Shown here: piece by piece, positions 43,399 to 51,967 of the stretch
Layout of the letters: the number at the start of each line of letters is the position of its first letter
How positions within the stretch are numbered: the stretch's first letter is position 1
DNA from: Polaromonas sp.
Lineage (GTDB): Bacteria; Pseudomonadota; Gammaproteobacteria; Burkholderiales; Burkholderiaceae_C
Length of the DNA stretch: 64,000 nucleotides
Assembly: GCA_013298945.1 (NCBI GenBank)
Contig: JAAFJR010000005.1
Coordinates: forward strand, 124,001 to 188,000
Reading direction: 5' to 3'
The notes under the pieces: model-generated
Database searches by the model: none
What the model was told of the DNA's origin: nothing
What the model saw: only the letters and a program-made list of their open reading frames with translations
Made by a program: the position numbers and the translations under genes

Positions 43399-44886
43399 TT
43401 AGTGTGATTCGTTTTGCTTCGCTGCAGCAATATTTGCTTGAGTATCTTCTTTTGCACCGTTGAAGAACAAGTTCAAAATCACGGCGCTGATAGACGCCAG
43501 CAAAATGCCAGATTCAATCAAAGGGTGAATGTTGTGTGGCATCCACTGCTTGAAGTTGGGTGCAATCAGCGGGATCATGCCAATTCCAATCGAAATGGCT
43601 ACAACAAACAGGTTGTGACGGTTGTTTTTAAAGTCCACATTCGCCAAGATGCGAATGCCAGTGGCAACCACCATACCGAACATCACCAACCCCGCGCCAC
43701 CCAAGACAAAGGTGGGCAAAGACTCAACCAAAGCGGCCATCTTAGGCAGCAAGCCCAGCACAATCAAGATCAAACCGCCGGCAACGCAGACAAAGCGGCT
43801 CTTCACGCCCGTAATGCCCACCAAGCCCACATTTTGCGAAAAGCTGGTGTAGGGGAAGGTGTTGAAAATGCCGCCAATCAAAGTTCCCAAACCGTCTGTG
43901 CGTAAACCAGCACTCAGCGCTTTTTGGTCGATTTTGCGTTCAGTCATTTCACCCAATGCCAAAAACATGCCGGTGGATTCAATCATCACCACAATCATCA
44001 CCAAGGTCATTGTCAAAATCAAAATCGGGTCAAAAATGGGCGCTCCAAACTGAAATGGCATCACAAAGTCAAACCAAGCCGCTTTGCCTACTTTTTCGAA
44101 GGTCATCATGCCCAGCGCGGTAGCGGCCAAACCGCCGATGATAATTCCCAGCAAAACCGAAATATTGCTGATAAATCCTTTGAAGTATTTGGAAATCAAC
44201 AAGATAGAAACTAAAACCAAGGCCGCAATGCCGATGTTGGCGAGTGGTGCGTATTTAGGGTTAGGCACACTGCCTACGATGGCCAAGCCCTTAGGCACAG
44301 CGGGGATGGTAGCACTTGTCGCATTAGCCATAGCGGTGACATCTGCCAGCCATTTCGCATGATCTGGGTTGACAATGCTAGGAGCTGTTGGGCCAAAAGG
44401 GTTACCAAAAATCCAGTTGATGCCGATTCGCATCAGACTGATGCCAATCACCGCGATGATGGTGCCAGTGACCACGGGCGGGAAGAAACGTAGCATACGG
44501 CTCACCACCGGAGCCAGCAGTATTGATAACACACCCGCAGCAATTATGGCACCAAAAATCATCTGCGCTCCCATCGCACCCGGCGTCGCATTAGCCATAG
44601 CGACCATAGGCGCGACGGACGCAAAAGTAACCCCCATCATCACAGGTAGACGAATGCCAAACCACTGAGTTGCGCCTAATGATTGGATCAAAGTGACCAA
44701 GCCGCAGCAAAACAAATCGGCCGATATCAGCATCGCAACTTGCTCGGGGCTGAGTTTTAGCGCTCGTCCCACGATAAGTGGCACAGCAATTGCTCCTGCA
44801 TACATCACGAGTACGTGCTGTAATCCTAGAACGCCAAGTTTTCCAGCTGGTAGGCGCTCATCCACTGGATGAGATGATGGGTTCAT
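43399..44886 (-). CDS. NCS2-family nucleobase (urate/xanthine) permease
   Basis: Start chosen at the ATG at 44886 (MNPSSHPVDERLPAGKLGV) with AAAGGAGA upstream; an earlier ATG would read through the operator. 495 residues, about 12-14 membrane segments. Nucleobase-ascorbate transporter features: GLQHVLVMYAGAIAVPLIVG and FGMVVATGIRILANVDF; TSFSQNVGLVGITGVKSRFV is the NCS2 signature. Genomic context (puuD, hiuH, uraD, xdh) points to urate or xanthine uptake. Confidence 0.93.
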   Translation of the reverse strand: MNPSSHPVDERLPAGKLGVLGLQHVLVMYAGAIAVPLIVGRALKLSPEQVAMLISADLFCCGLVTLIQSLGATQWFGIRLPVMMGVTFASVAPMVAMANATPGAMGAQMIFGAIIAAGVLSILLAPVVSRMLRFFPPVVTGTIIAVIGISLMRIGINWIFGNPFGPTAPSIVNPDHAKWLADVTAMANATSATIPAVPKGLAIVGSVPNPKYAPLANIGIAALVLVSILLISKYFKGFISNISVLLGIIIGGLAATALGMMTFEKVGKAAWFDFVMPFQFGAPIFDPILILTMTLVMIVVMIESTGMFLALGEMTERKIDQKALSAGLRTDGLGTLIGGIFNTFPYTSFSQNVGLVGITGVKSRFVCVAGGLILIVLGLLPKMAALVESLPTFVLGGAGLVMFGMVVATGIRILANVDFKNNRHNLFVVAISIGIGMIPLIAPNFKQWMPHNIHPLIESGILLASISAVILNLFFNGAKEDTQANIAAAKQNESH

Positions 44887-44919
44887 GTGTGTCTCCTTTG
44901 AATTTAAAAGTGTTTGAAC

Positions 44920-44927
44920 TGTATACA
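44920..44927. promoter_or_regulatory. TGTATACA operator candidate upstream of nucleobase permease
   Basis: Context GAACTGTATACACTTTT; 33 bases upstream of the permease start in the divergent intergenic region shared with puuD. Confidence 0.6.
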
Positions 44928-45016
44928 CTTTTAACCTTTGAAAGATTGGTACTTTCCCTTAATAGCTATACTTTTAGTTGAAATTTGCGAATTTTGATGT
45001 ATTTATTTTATAAAAT

Positions 45017-45024
45017 TGTATACA
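45017..45024. promoter_or_regulatory. TGTATACA operator candidate upstream of puuD
   Basis: Context AATTGTATACACTTAAA, only 9 bases from the puuD ATG. Binding here would block a start site very close to the gene. Confidence 0.6.
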
Positions 45025-45033
45025 CTTAAACTT

Positions 45034-46278
45034 ATGGAATCACATTTACTAGATTGGGCTAACCTATTGCTGCGCTGGGTGCATGTCATCACGGCTATAG
45101 CTTGGGTGGGGTCGTCGTTTTACTTTGTATTTTTAGACAACAACTTGTTGCGTCCCAAGTCGCCAGATTTGCTAGAAAAAGGCGTTGATGGTGCGATGTG
45201 GGCTGTCCACGGTGGTGGTTTTTACAACCCGCAAAAGTACATGATTGCGCCCAAAGTCATCCACAGCAAATTGCATTGGTTTTATTGGGAGAGCTACAGC
45301 ACCTGGCTGACTGGTTTTGCACTATTCACTGTGCTGTATTTGTACAACGCATCAACCTATTTGATCGACAAATCGCTGATGAACTGGTCCCCTGAAGCAG
45401 CAGTTGGCGCAGCTCTGTCATTTTTGGTTGTGTTTTGGCTGATTTACGACACGGTTTGCCGGTTATTTGGCTTCCGTAAAAATGGCGAATTGATAGTCGG
45501 TGTTGTCATGTTAGGTGTTATCACTTTTGCATCTTGGCTTGCATGCCACTTGTTCGCAGGTCGAGCTGCATTCTTATTGGTAGGTGCCATGATCGCCACC
45601 GCCATGAGTGCGAATGTATTTTTCTGGATCATCCCAGGGCAACGCAAAGTCGTCGCAGCCATGACCAGCGACGAACCCTATGATGCCAAAGCGATGGCTA
45701 TTCACGGCAAGCGCGGCAAGCAGCGCAGTGTGCATAACACCTATTTCACGCTGCCAGTGATATTTGCCATGTTGAGCAACCATTACAGCTTTACCTACAC
45801 CCACCCACAAAACTGGGTTATTTTGGTGTTGATGATGTTTGCCGGCGCCGCCATTCGCCAGTATTTTGTGATGCGCCATGGCTATAAACATGGCCGCAGC
45901 GGCAACCCCTGGCCTTATGCGGCTGTGGGTGTCGCGGTGATCATTGCGGTGATTGTTTGGTTAGGGCCTAAATCGCCTGCCACATCTTCAGCCAAATCAT
46001 CAACCAAAGTGACATCTTCTGTTTCAACCACATCAGCAGCAGCTGCAAACGGCGCAGTGCCGACTGCAGTTACAAAGATTATCGAGCAACGCTGCGTCAT
46101 GTGCCATGGCGAGCAAGTGCAAATGAAAAACGTACGCTTAGACTCCGCTGAAAACCTGCAAAAGAACAAGGTCATGGTCTACCAGCAAGTGGTGGTTACC
46201 AAGCAAATGCCGATGAATAATTCCACAGGTATCACGCCGGAAGAGCGCCAAGTCATTGCTGATTGGGCTAAACCTTAA
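45034..46278 (+). CDS. puuD: Membrane-bound urate oxidase with cytochrome c domain
   Basis: 414 residues from the ATG at 45034 (MESHLLDWANLLLRWVHVI). The first ~310 residues are the multi-pass urate oxidase domain with conserved His/Trp residues (RWVHVITAIAWVGSSFYFVFLD; KLHWFYWESYSTW). A linker rich in Ser/Thr/Ala leads to a C-terminal cytochrome c domain with haem motif CVMCHG and axial Met segment TKQMPMN. It oxidises urate to 5-hydroxyisourate and passes electrons to the respiratory chain. No Shine-Dalgarno sequence is visible; the operator-like palindrome sits there instead. Confidence 0.95.
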   Translation: MESHLLDWANLLLRWVHVITAIAWVGSSFYFVFLDNNLLRPKSPDLLEKGVDGAMWAVHGGGFYNPQKYMIAPKVIHSKLHWFYWESYSTWLTGFALFTVLYLYNASTYLIDKSLMNWSPEAAVGAALSFLVVFWLIYDTVCRLFGFRKNGELIVGVVMLGVITFASWLACHLFAGRAAFLLVGAMIATAMSANVFFWIIPGQRKVVAAMTSDEPYDAKAMAIHGKRGKQRSVHNTYFTLPVIFAMLSNHYSFTYTHPQNWVILVLMMFAGAAIRQYFVMRHGYKHGRSGNPWPYAAVGVAVIIAVIVWLGPKSPATSSAKSSTKVTSSVSTTSAAAANGAVPTAVTKIIEQRCVMCHGEQVQMKNVRLDSAENLQKNKVMVYQQVVVTKQMPMNNSTGITPEERQVIADWAKP

Positions 46279-46287
46279 CGATTTAGG

Positions 46288-46321
46288 TGACTTAGCTGAT
46301 GCCATGGCAGCAGCTAAGTCA
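46288..46321. promoter_or_regulatory. Long near-perfect hairpin between puuD and xdhA
   Basis: Arms of 17 bases (TGACTTAGCTGATGCCA and TGGCAGCAGCTAAGTCA) differ from perfect complementarity at one position. It begins 10 bases after the puuD stop. No T tract follows directly, so it may be a transcript-processing or stabilising structure, a weak terminator or a protein-binding palindrome. Confidence 0.7.
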
Positions 46322-46406
46322 GTTCTAAACCAGCATTTATATGCATTTCTAGGCAAGGTTGGCTAAAATAAGCGCTAGCCATTTTTTGCCACTTTTAAAG
46401 GTTTCC

Positions 46407-47894
46407 ATGAGCCAAGTCACCAATACCGTCCGCTTTGTGCTTGACGGCAAAATCGTAGAAGCGCAGGGTGCACGTCGTACCACCACTGTTTTGGACTATT
46501 TGCGTGAGGATATGCATCGCACCGGCACCAAAGAGGGCTGTGCAGAGGGTGATTGCGGCGCTTGCGTCATTTTGGTGGGTGAACTAAACGCTGCCGGAAC
46601 TGGTGTGAACTACTTACCGACCAATAGCTGCATGCAGTTGCTCCCCTCTTTGGACGGTAAATCCGTCAAAACTGTCGAAAGCTTGAAACGCGTTGATGGC
46701 ACGCTGCACCCCGTGCAAGAAGCCATGGTCACCTGTTTTGGCTCGCAATGCGGTTTTTGTACCCCAGGCATTGTGATGAGTTTGACTGGTTTGGTACAAA
46801 CGAATACCTGCCCAACAAGAACAGAAATCAACGACTCTTTGAGTGGTAACCTGTGTCGCTGTACTGGCTATAAACCAATCATTGATGCGACGCAGCAAGC
46901 CTGTAAGCAAGCCCCCGAGCGTTTGAAAATCGAAGATAGCGCTGATGTTGCCTTGCTCAAAGACATTCGCCGCGCCAATGTACCGATTTATAACCTAGAC
47001 GGCGACATCGTGGTTCAACCCGTGGTTCGTACCCGTAAAGGCAATGAGTTTGTCGCACCCGCCACCGTGGCTGAAGTGGCTGATTATTTGACCAACCACC
47101 CCAATGCCACACTTTTGGCCGGCAGCACCGAGATAGGCCTGCAGGTCAACAAGCAATTCTCCCGCCCTGACAACATCGTGTACTTGGGCAATGTCGCCGA
47201 GCTCAAAACCATCACCTCCAAAGCCGGTGTATGGCACATCGGTGCAGCCGTTTCTTTGACTGAAGTGCAAAACCTGATTGGTAATGCGTACCCAGACTTT
47301 GCGGAAGTCTTACGCCGTTTCGGTTCTCCGCCAATTCGTTCAACCGCAACATTGGCTGGCAACATTGCCAACGGCTCCCCGATTGGTGACTCTATGCCCT
47401 GTTTGTTGGCTTTGGGTGCAACGCTTGCATTACGCAAAGGCGACAAAACTCGCCAAGTTGCACTAGAAAACTTCTACACGGGCATGAAGAAAAACGTTCT
47501 GCAAGCTGGTGAATTCATCGAAGCCGTGCTAATGCCTCAACCCAAAGCCGGGAGCACTTTCCGTGCCCATAAAATAAGCAAACGGTTTGACCAAGACATC
47601 TCAGCCACCGTTTGCGCCTTGAGCTATGAACTTGTTGGCGGTAAGTTCACTAACGTCAAATTGGCCTTTAACGGACTTGCGCCGTACCCATGTCGTGCTC
47701 CTAAATTGGAAGCTGTTTTGGCAGGAAATTCAGCTTCTAGCGTCGAAAGTGAAGCTCTGGATGCAGCTATTACAGCCAGCTTCCCAGCTCGCGACGGCTT
47801 ACGAGCAACTTGGGCTTATCGCTCATTGGTAGCCCGCAATTTGGTTATGCAATTTGTCGAAGAGTCCTCAGACCTAGTGAAGGAGACTGTGTAA
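46407..47894 (+). CDS. xdhA: Xanthine dehydrogenase small subunit
   Basis: Start at the ATG at 46407 (MSQVTNTVRFVLDGK), after an AAAGG sequence; an upstream frame from 46359 adds an unsupported 16 residues. 495 residues. Two [2Fe-2S] motifs: CAEGDCGACV and CGFCTPG...LCRCTGY; then the FAD domain with TLLAGSTEIGLQVNK. It transfers electrons from the molybdenum subunit to NAD. The stop overlaps the xdhB ATG by one base. Confidence 0.96.
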   Translation: MSQVTNTVRFVLDGKIVEAQGARRTTTVLDYLREDMHRTGTKEGCAEGDCGACVILVGELNAAGTGVNYLPTNSCMQLLPSLDGKSVKTVESLKRVDGTLHPVQEAMVTCFGSQCGFCTPGIVMSLTGLVQTNTCPTRTEINDSLSGNLCRCTGYKPIIDATQQACKQAPERLKIEDSADVALLKDIRRANVPIYNLDGDIVVQPVVRTRKGNEFVAPATVAEVADYLTNHPNATLLAGSTEIGLQVNKQFSRPDNIVYLGNVAELKTITSKAGVWHIGAAVSLTEVQNLIGNAYPDFAEVLRRFGSPPIRSTATLAGNIANGSPIGDSMPCLLALGATLALRKGDKTRQVALENFYTGMKKNVLQAGEFIEAVLMPQPKAGSTFRAHKISKRFDQDISATVCALSYELVGGKFTNVKLAFNGLAPYPCRAPKLEAVLAGNSASSVESEALDAAITASFPARDGLRATWAYRSLVARNLVMQFVEESSDLVKETV

Positions 47895-50296
47895 TGAATG
47901 CGCCTACCACCCTCAAAGAATTAATGCCTAACATTGCCGCAGCACAGGGCACGGATGTAGTCCATGAATCCGCCCGACTGCATGTTACCGGCGAAGCCGT
48001 TTATACCGACGACATCCCCGAACTGCGTGGCACGCTGTACGCCGCTCTGATTTTGTCCCCCGTCGCCCATGGAGAGTTGATCGGCGAAGGTATTGACCGT
48101 GCCGCCATCTTGGCCGAGCACGGCGTCGTGGCGGTTTACACGGCAAGCGACATTCCGGGTGAAAACAACTGCGGCCCCATCGTCCATGACGACCCATTTT
48201 TAGCGGTTGGCAAAGTCGAGTTTTTGGGCCAAGCCGTCGCCGTCGTTGTGGCGCGTGACATGCTCTACGCGCGTGAAGCGGCTAAAAAAGCGGTTGTCAA
48301 CGTCAAAGAGCTCCCCGCGATTTTGACGATTGATGAAGCGATGGCTGCCAAAAGCTTCGTTATGCCCCCAAAAGGCATCACACGCGGCACACCTGCCGAG
48401 GCCATCAAAAACGCGACGCACACCATCAAAGGCCAAACCACCTGCGGACAACAAGAGCAGTTTTACTTAGAAGGCCAGATCACCTATGCCGTACCGCGCG
48501 AAGATGGGCAATTGACGCTGTACGTCTCCACCCAGCACCCAGACGGCAACCAGCGCGAGGCTGCCGCTGCCCTGAACCTGACCACCAATGACGTCGAAGT
48601 GATCTGCCGGCGCATGGGCGGTGGCTTTGGCGGCAAAGAGGGCAATGCCAGTATCTTCTCGCAAAGTGCAGCATTGGCGGCCTTCAAGCTGCAAAAGCCG
48701 GTAAAACTGCGCGTCAACCGCGACGACGACATGATGATCACCGGCAAACGGCACGATTTCCGCATCGACTACGAAGCTGGCTTTGACGACGAAGGCCGCA
48801 TTTTGGGCATTGACGTGACGCTTGCATCGCGCTGCGGCTACAGCACCGACTATTCCGGCCCCGTCAACGACCGCGCCGTGCTGCATATCGACAACTGTTA
48901 CTACCTGCCAAATCTGTCCATCATCAGCCACCGCTGCAAAACCAATATGCAAAGCGCCACGGCGTTTCGCGGCTTTGGCGGCCCGCAAGGCATGTTCGGC
49001 ATTGAGACCGTGATCGAGCAAATTGCCCGAAAAATTGGCAAAGACCCGCTGGAAGTTCGCAAAATCAACCTTTACCAAGAGCCCGCCGCCTCCGGCAACC
49101 CCGCCACCCTGACGACTCAGTACGGGCAGGACATTGAAGACTGGATTGGCGACAAGGTGATGGCGCAGGTAGAGGCTGAATCTGACTATAGCCGTCGCAG
49201 AATAAGCGTTGATAGCTATAACAAAGCTAGCAAATACAAAAAGAAAGGCATTGCTTTGGTGCCCCTCAAGTTCGGCATCAGCTTCACCGCCACCATGCTG
49301 AACCAGGGTGGTGCGCTGCTCAATATCTACATGGACGGCTCGGTCAGCGTCAACCATGGTGGTATTGAAATGGGGCAGGGTCTGAACACCAAAATCGCGC
49401 AGATCGCGGCCGATGGCTTGGGCATCCCTGTCAACTTCATCCGTGTAACCGGCACCGACACTCAAAAAGTGCCAAACGCCTCGGCCACAGCCGCCTCCAG
49501 CGGCGCAGACATCAATGGTGCAGCGGTTAACAATGCCTGCGACCAGATGCGCGTACGCTTGGCTGCAGTGGCTGCGCGTATGTTGAACTGCTCGTCTGAC
49601 ACTATTAAATTTATAGCTGGTCAGGCAGTAAATACGGCAGCCGTAGCCGAAAATAGCACTAAAAATGCTGTTTCGTGGAAAGATTTGGTCAAACAAGCTT
49701 GGCTAGACCGCGTGGGCCTGTCGGTGACGGGTTTTTACATGACGCCAGACATCAAATACGATTTCATGACCCTGCAAGGCAAGGCGTTTTACTACTTCTG
49801 CTACGGCGCAGCCGTCACCGAGGTCGAGATCGACACCCGCACTGGCGAGTGGTGGCTGCAAAAGGTCGACATCGTGCACGACGCGGGCAAATCGATCAAC
49901 CCTGCGATCGATTTGGGTCAAATCGAAGGCGCTTACGTACAAGGCATGGGCTGGTTGACGATGGAAGAGTGCATCTGGGACATGAAGGCCAAGGCCAACG
50001 GAATGCGCAGCGGAAAGCTGCTAACCCACGGCCCGAGCACCTACAAAATCCCTGTGGCTAGCGATGTACCCGAGCACTTCAAGGTCAGCCTGTTTGAGGG
50101 CCAAAACGTCAAACCCACGCCCTTCAAAAGCAAAGCCGTGGGCGAGCCACCGCTGATGCTGGCCTTGAGCGCGTATTTTGCGATTCGTGACGCCGTCAGC
50201 GCCTCGGCAGAGCACAAAGTGCCCGTTTTCATGGACGCACCGGCCACACCAGAGCGCATTTTGATGGCTTGTGAAGCCTTGAAAAACCCCAAGTAA
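47894..50296 (+). CDS. xdhB: Xanthine dehydrogenase molybdopterin subunit
   Basis: 800 residues from the ATG at 47894 (AAGGAG upstream). Molybdopterin motifs: QQEQFYLEGQ, RRMGGGFGGKEGN, AFRGFGGPQGMFGIE, NASATAASSGADINGAAV and the catalytic Glu in KAVGEPPLMLA. It hydroxylates hypoxanthine and xanthine to urate. Residues ~570-585 (FIAGQAVNTAAVAEN) are encoded by an in-frame copy of the dispersed element in a variable loop. Encoded between xdhA and the maturation factor xdhC. Confidence 0.96.
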   Translation: MNAPTTLKELMPNIAAAQGTDVVHESARLHVTGEAVYTDDIPELRGTLYAALILSPVAHGELIGEGIDRAAILAEHGVVAVYTASDIPGENNCGPIVHDDPFLAVGKVEFLGQAVAVVVARDMLYAREAAKKAVVNVKELPAILTIDEAMAAKSFVMPPKGITRGTPAEAIKNATHTIKGQTTCGQQEQFYLEGQITYAVPREDGQLTLYVSTQHPDGNQREAAAALNLTTNDVEVICRRMGGGFGGKEGNASIFSQSAALAAFKLQKPVKLRVNRDDDMMITGKRHDFRIDYEAGFDDEGRILGIDVTLASRCGYSTDYSGPVNDRAVLHIDNCYYLPNLSIISHRCKTNMQSATAFRGFGGPQGMFGIETVIEQIARKIGKDPLEVRKINLYQEPAASGNPATLTTQYGQDIEDWIGDKVMAQVEAESDYSRRRISVDSYNKASKYKKKGIALVPLKFGISFTATMLNQGGALLNIYMDGSVSVNHGGIEMGQGLNTKIAQIAADGLGIPVNFIRVTGTDTQKVPNASATAASSGADINGAAVNNACDQMRVRLAAVAARMLNCSSDTIKFIAGQAVNTAAVAENSTKNAVSWKDLVKQAWLDRVGLSVTGFYMTPDIKYDFMTLQGKAFYYFCYGAAVTEVEIDTRTGEWWLQKVDIVHDAGKSINPAIDLGQIEGAYVQGMGWLTMEECIWDMKAKANGMRSGKLLTHGPSTYKIPVASDVPEHFKVSLFEGQNVKPTPFKSKAVGEPPLMLALSAYFAIRDAVSASAEHKVPVFMDAPATPERILMACEALKNPK
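49601..49647 (-). repeat. Dispersed element, copy 11, in frame within xdhB
   Basis: ACTATTAAATTTATAGCTGG, then TCAGGCAGTAAATACGGCAGC. The gene stays open across it. Confidence 0.8.
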
Positions 50297-50300
50297 TCAG

Positions 50301-51188
50301 TTGATTGTGGACTTCACCGCCGAATTTCAGCGACTTTTGGCGAGTGAAGACGCAGTAGTCGTCAGCATATCCTCCACCCAAGGCTCCGCCCCACGTGAGG
50401 CGGGGACGTGGATGGCGGTGTTTGCCGGTCAAATCATCGGCACGATAGGCGGTGGCCATGTTGAATTTGAAGCCATCGCCGAAGCCCGCTTAATGCTAAA
50501 CGGGAGCGATGCATCAAACCCATCCGTCCCGCTACTTTCGCCGTCATTCCCGCGAAGGCGGGAATCCACAGCGGATGACAAATCAAAATCGTACGAAAAA
50601 CGCTACGTTTTAGGCCCCAGCTTAGGTCAATGTTGTGGCGGTGTGATGATCATTCACTATGAAAAATATAGCTACTCAGGCAATGAATACGCCGGCTGCA
50701 GCCATTTTTTGCCATCAAAACAGACTTTAAAGCCCGTCGCTCTGTTCGGCGGCGGCCACGTCGGCAAAGCCATCGTCCACATCCTAGCTACACTGCCGTT
50801 GCAAGTGATGTGGGTCGATAGCCGCGATGAAATCTTCCCAACTGAATTACCAAACAACGTCATTACAGAATATTCCGACCCAGTTCAAGCAGCGGTAAAG
50901 GATTTAGCGGCAGGCAGCCACGTCCTGATCATGAGCTTCAGCCACGCCGAAGACCTAGATATCGTCGCCGCTTGCCTGCTGCGTCAGCGTGAACGGGCAG
51001 ATTTGCCCTTTATCGGCCTAATCGGCAGCAAAACAAAGTGGGCGACCTTTCGGCATCGGCTGGAAGAGCGTGGGTTTACAGAGGCAGAATTGGCGCAAGT
51101 GACGTGCCCGATTGGGGTTTCCGGCATTAAAGGCAAAGAGCCAGAAGTGATTGCTGTGGCGGTGGCGGCGCAGTTGCTAACGTGTTGA
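50301..51188 (+). CDS. xdhC: Xanthine dehydrogenase accessory protein XdhC, with repeat-derived inserts
   Basis: Starts with TTG (50301) or GTG (50307), five to eleven bases after xdhB; no clear Shine-Dalgarno sequence, so translational coupling is likely. 295 residues from the TTG. XdhC/CoxI motifs GSAPREAGTWM, GTIGGGHVEFEA and LGPSLGQCCGG, then the Rossmann half VALFGGGHVGKA, GLIGSKTKWATF and CPIGVSGIKGKEPEVIA. It inserts sulfurated molybdenum cofactor into XdhB. Two linkers are enlarged by in-frame repeats: SFPRRRES at ~82-90 and YEKYSYSGNEYAGCSHF at ~117-133. Confidence 0.93.
   Translation: MIVDFTAEFQRLLASEDAVVVSISSTQGSAPREAGTWMAVFAGQIIGTIGGGHVEFEAIAEARLMLNGSDASNPSVPLLSPSFPRRRESTADDKSKSYEKRYVLGPSLGQCCGGVMIIHYEKYSYSGNEYAGCSHFLPSKQTLKPVALFGGGHVGKAIVHILATLPLQVMWVDSRDEIFPTELPNNVITEYSDPVQAAVKDLAAGSHVLIMSFSHAEDLDIVAACLLRQRERADLPFIGLIGSKTKWATFRHRLEERGFTEAELAQVTCPIGVSGIKGKEPEVIAVAVAAQLLTC
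50543..50567. repeat. ATTCCCGC palindromic repeat in frame within xdhC
   Basis: ATTCCCGC-GAAG-GCGGGAAT stem-loop, translating as SFPRRRES. CATCCG (50521) and CGGATG (50572) add outer complementary ends. It belongs to a palindromic repeat type widespread in proteobacteria and is distinct from the family at 50657. Confidence 0.85.
50657..50703 (-). repeat. Dispersed element, copy 12, in frame within xdhC
   Basis: CTATGAAAAATATAGCTACT, then CAGGCAATGAATACGCCGGC, a near-consensus minus-orientation copy inside the gene. Confidence 0.87.
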
Positions 51189-51212
51189 TTTGTATAAACT
51201 TTTAGGACTTCT

Positions 51213-51581
51213 ATGACCTACTTTATCCTCTTGGTGATTACGTTGCTTCTGGGCTATGTACTTAAAAATCGCAGAGCTATGGTTCAATTTGAATCAGCAT
51301 GCAAGTTAGCCTTCGAGGATTCATTCAAGTCTACAAGTCAGCAGCCAGCGTTTCAAATGGAATACCTTTACGGACTGCCAGCATTTAGTGTCATTCACAT
51401 CACGAAAGATGATTACGAGCTGTCTAAGCACGAAGGAGCACATGAATCATTCACGGCGGCAGTTCAGAAACTATGCCAGCACTACGGATCAAATGAGCGA
51501 CCTTATGAGGCTTCTCGTGCAATCAACTTTGCTTGGACGAAAGATGGCAAAACATTCAGCCAATCGTCTTCATTTGCATAG
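51213..51581 (+). CDS. Hypothetical protein with N-terminal membrane anchor
   Basis: 122 residues. One hydrophobic helix at residues ~3-17 (YFILLVITLLLGYVL) followed by a basic stretch (KNRR), predicting a cytoplasmic soluble domain of ~100 residues. No family recognised. It starts 24 bases after xdhC and may be co-transcribed with it, but nothing links it to xanthine metabolism. Confidence 0.55.
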   Translation: MTYFILLVITLLLGYVLKNRRAMVQFESACKLAFEDSFKSTSQQPAFQMEYLYGLPAFSVIHITKDDYELSKHEGAHESFTAAVQKLCQHYGSNERPYEASRAINFAWTKDGKTFSQSSSFA

Positions 51582-51619
51582 CTCCAAAAGCTAACGCTGC
51601 TGTAGGTAAAGCCTGTTCG

Positions 51620-51946
51620 CTAAATCGACTTTTTCAAATCCCGGTAGAAGTTCTCATGGGATCCAATCGCCAAAAGAACCAGCTCATCTAGCACTGAATC
51701 AGCGCCCAAGTCTTCGCCTAAATCCTCTTCTTTAAGCCGATACGACAGCAACACTTCTTGCTTATTGATTTTGAATTTGTAAACAAACACACCGTTCAGA
51801 TCACCCTTTTTAACCGTGCCTTGTTCAGGCTGCAACATGATGGTGCGGACGGCTTGGTCGACTTGCAGTTTGTCTGCGGCATGAAGTTTTTTGGCAAAGC
51901 GCTGAAACTGAGGTGTAACGCTGACTTTGGTGATTTTTGTAGGCAT
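51620..51946 (-). CDS. RelE/ParE-type toxin
   Basis: 108 residues. The layout (TPQFQRFAKKLHAADKLQVDQAVRTIMLQPEQGTVKKGDLNGVFVYKFKINKQEVLLSYRL) matches RelE/ParE-fold toxins, with a C-terminal LVLLAIGSHENFYRDLKK. The upstream antitoxin gene ends 21 bases away. Whether it cleaves mRNA or blocks gyrase cannot be read from the sequence. Confidence 0.78.
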   Translation of the reverse strand: MPTKITKVSVTPQFQRFAKKLHAADKLQVDQAVRTIMLQPEQGTVKKGDLNGVFVYKFKINKQEVLLSYRLKEEDLGEDLGADSVLDELVLLAIGSHENFYRDLKKSI

Positions 51947-51967
51947 CAGAATGACGACAAAACCAAC

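Noticed and set aside
46361-46390. Terminator GGCTA...TAGCC followed by T6 upstream of xdhA
   Set aside because: The stem has only five pairs with a ten-base loop; too weak to call, and it ends just before the xdhA ribosome-binding site.
49185-49240. Possible second insert in xdhB (ACTATAGCC...ATAGCTATAAC), resembling the element
   Set aside because: The protein (DYSRRRISVDSYNKASKYKKKG) lines up with the usual XdhB sequence without extra length, and the core block of the element is absent.
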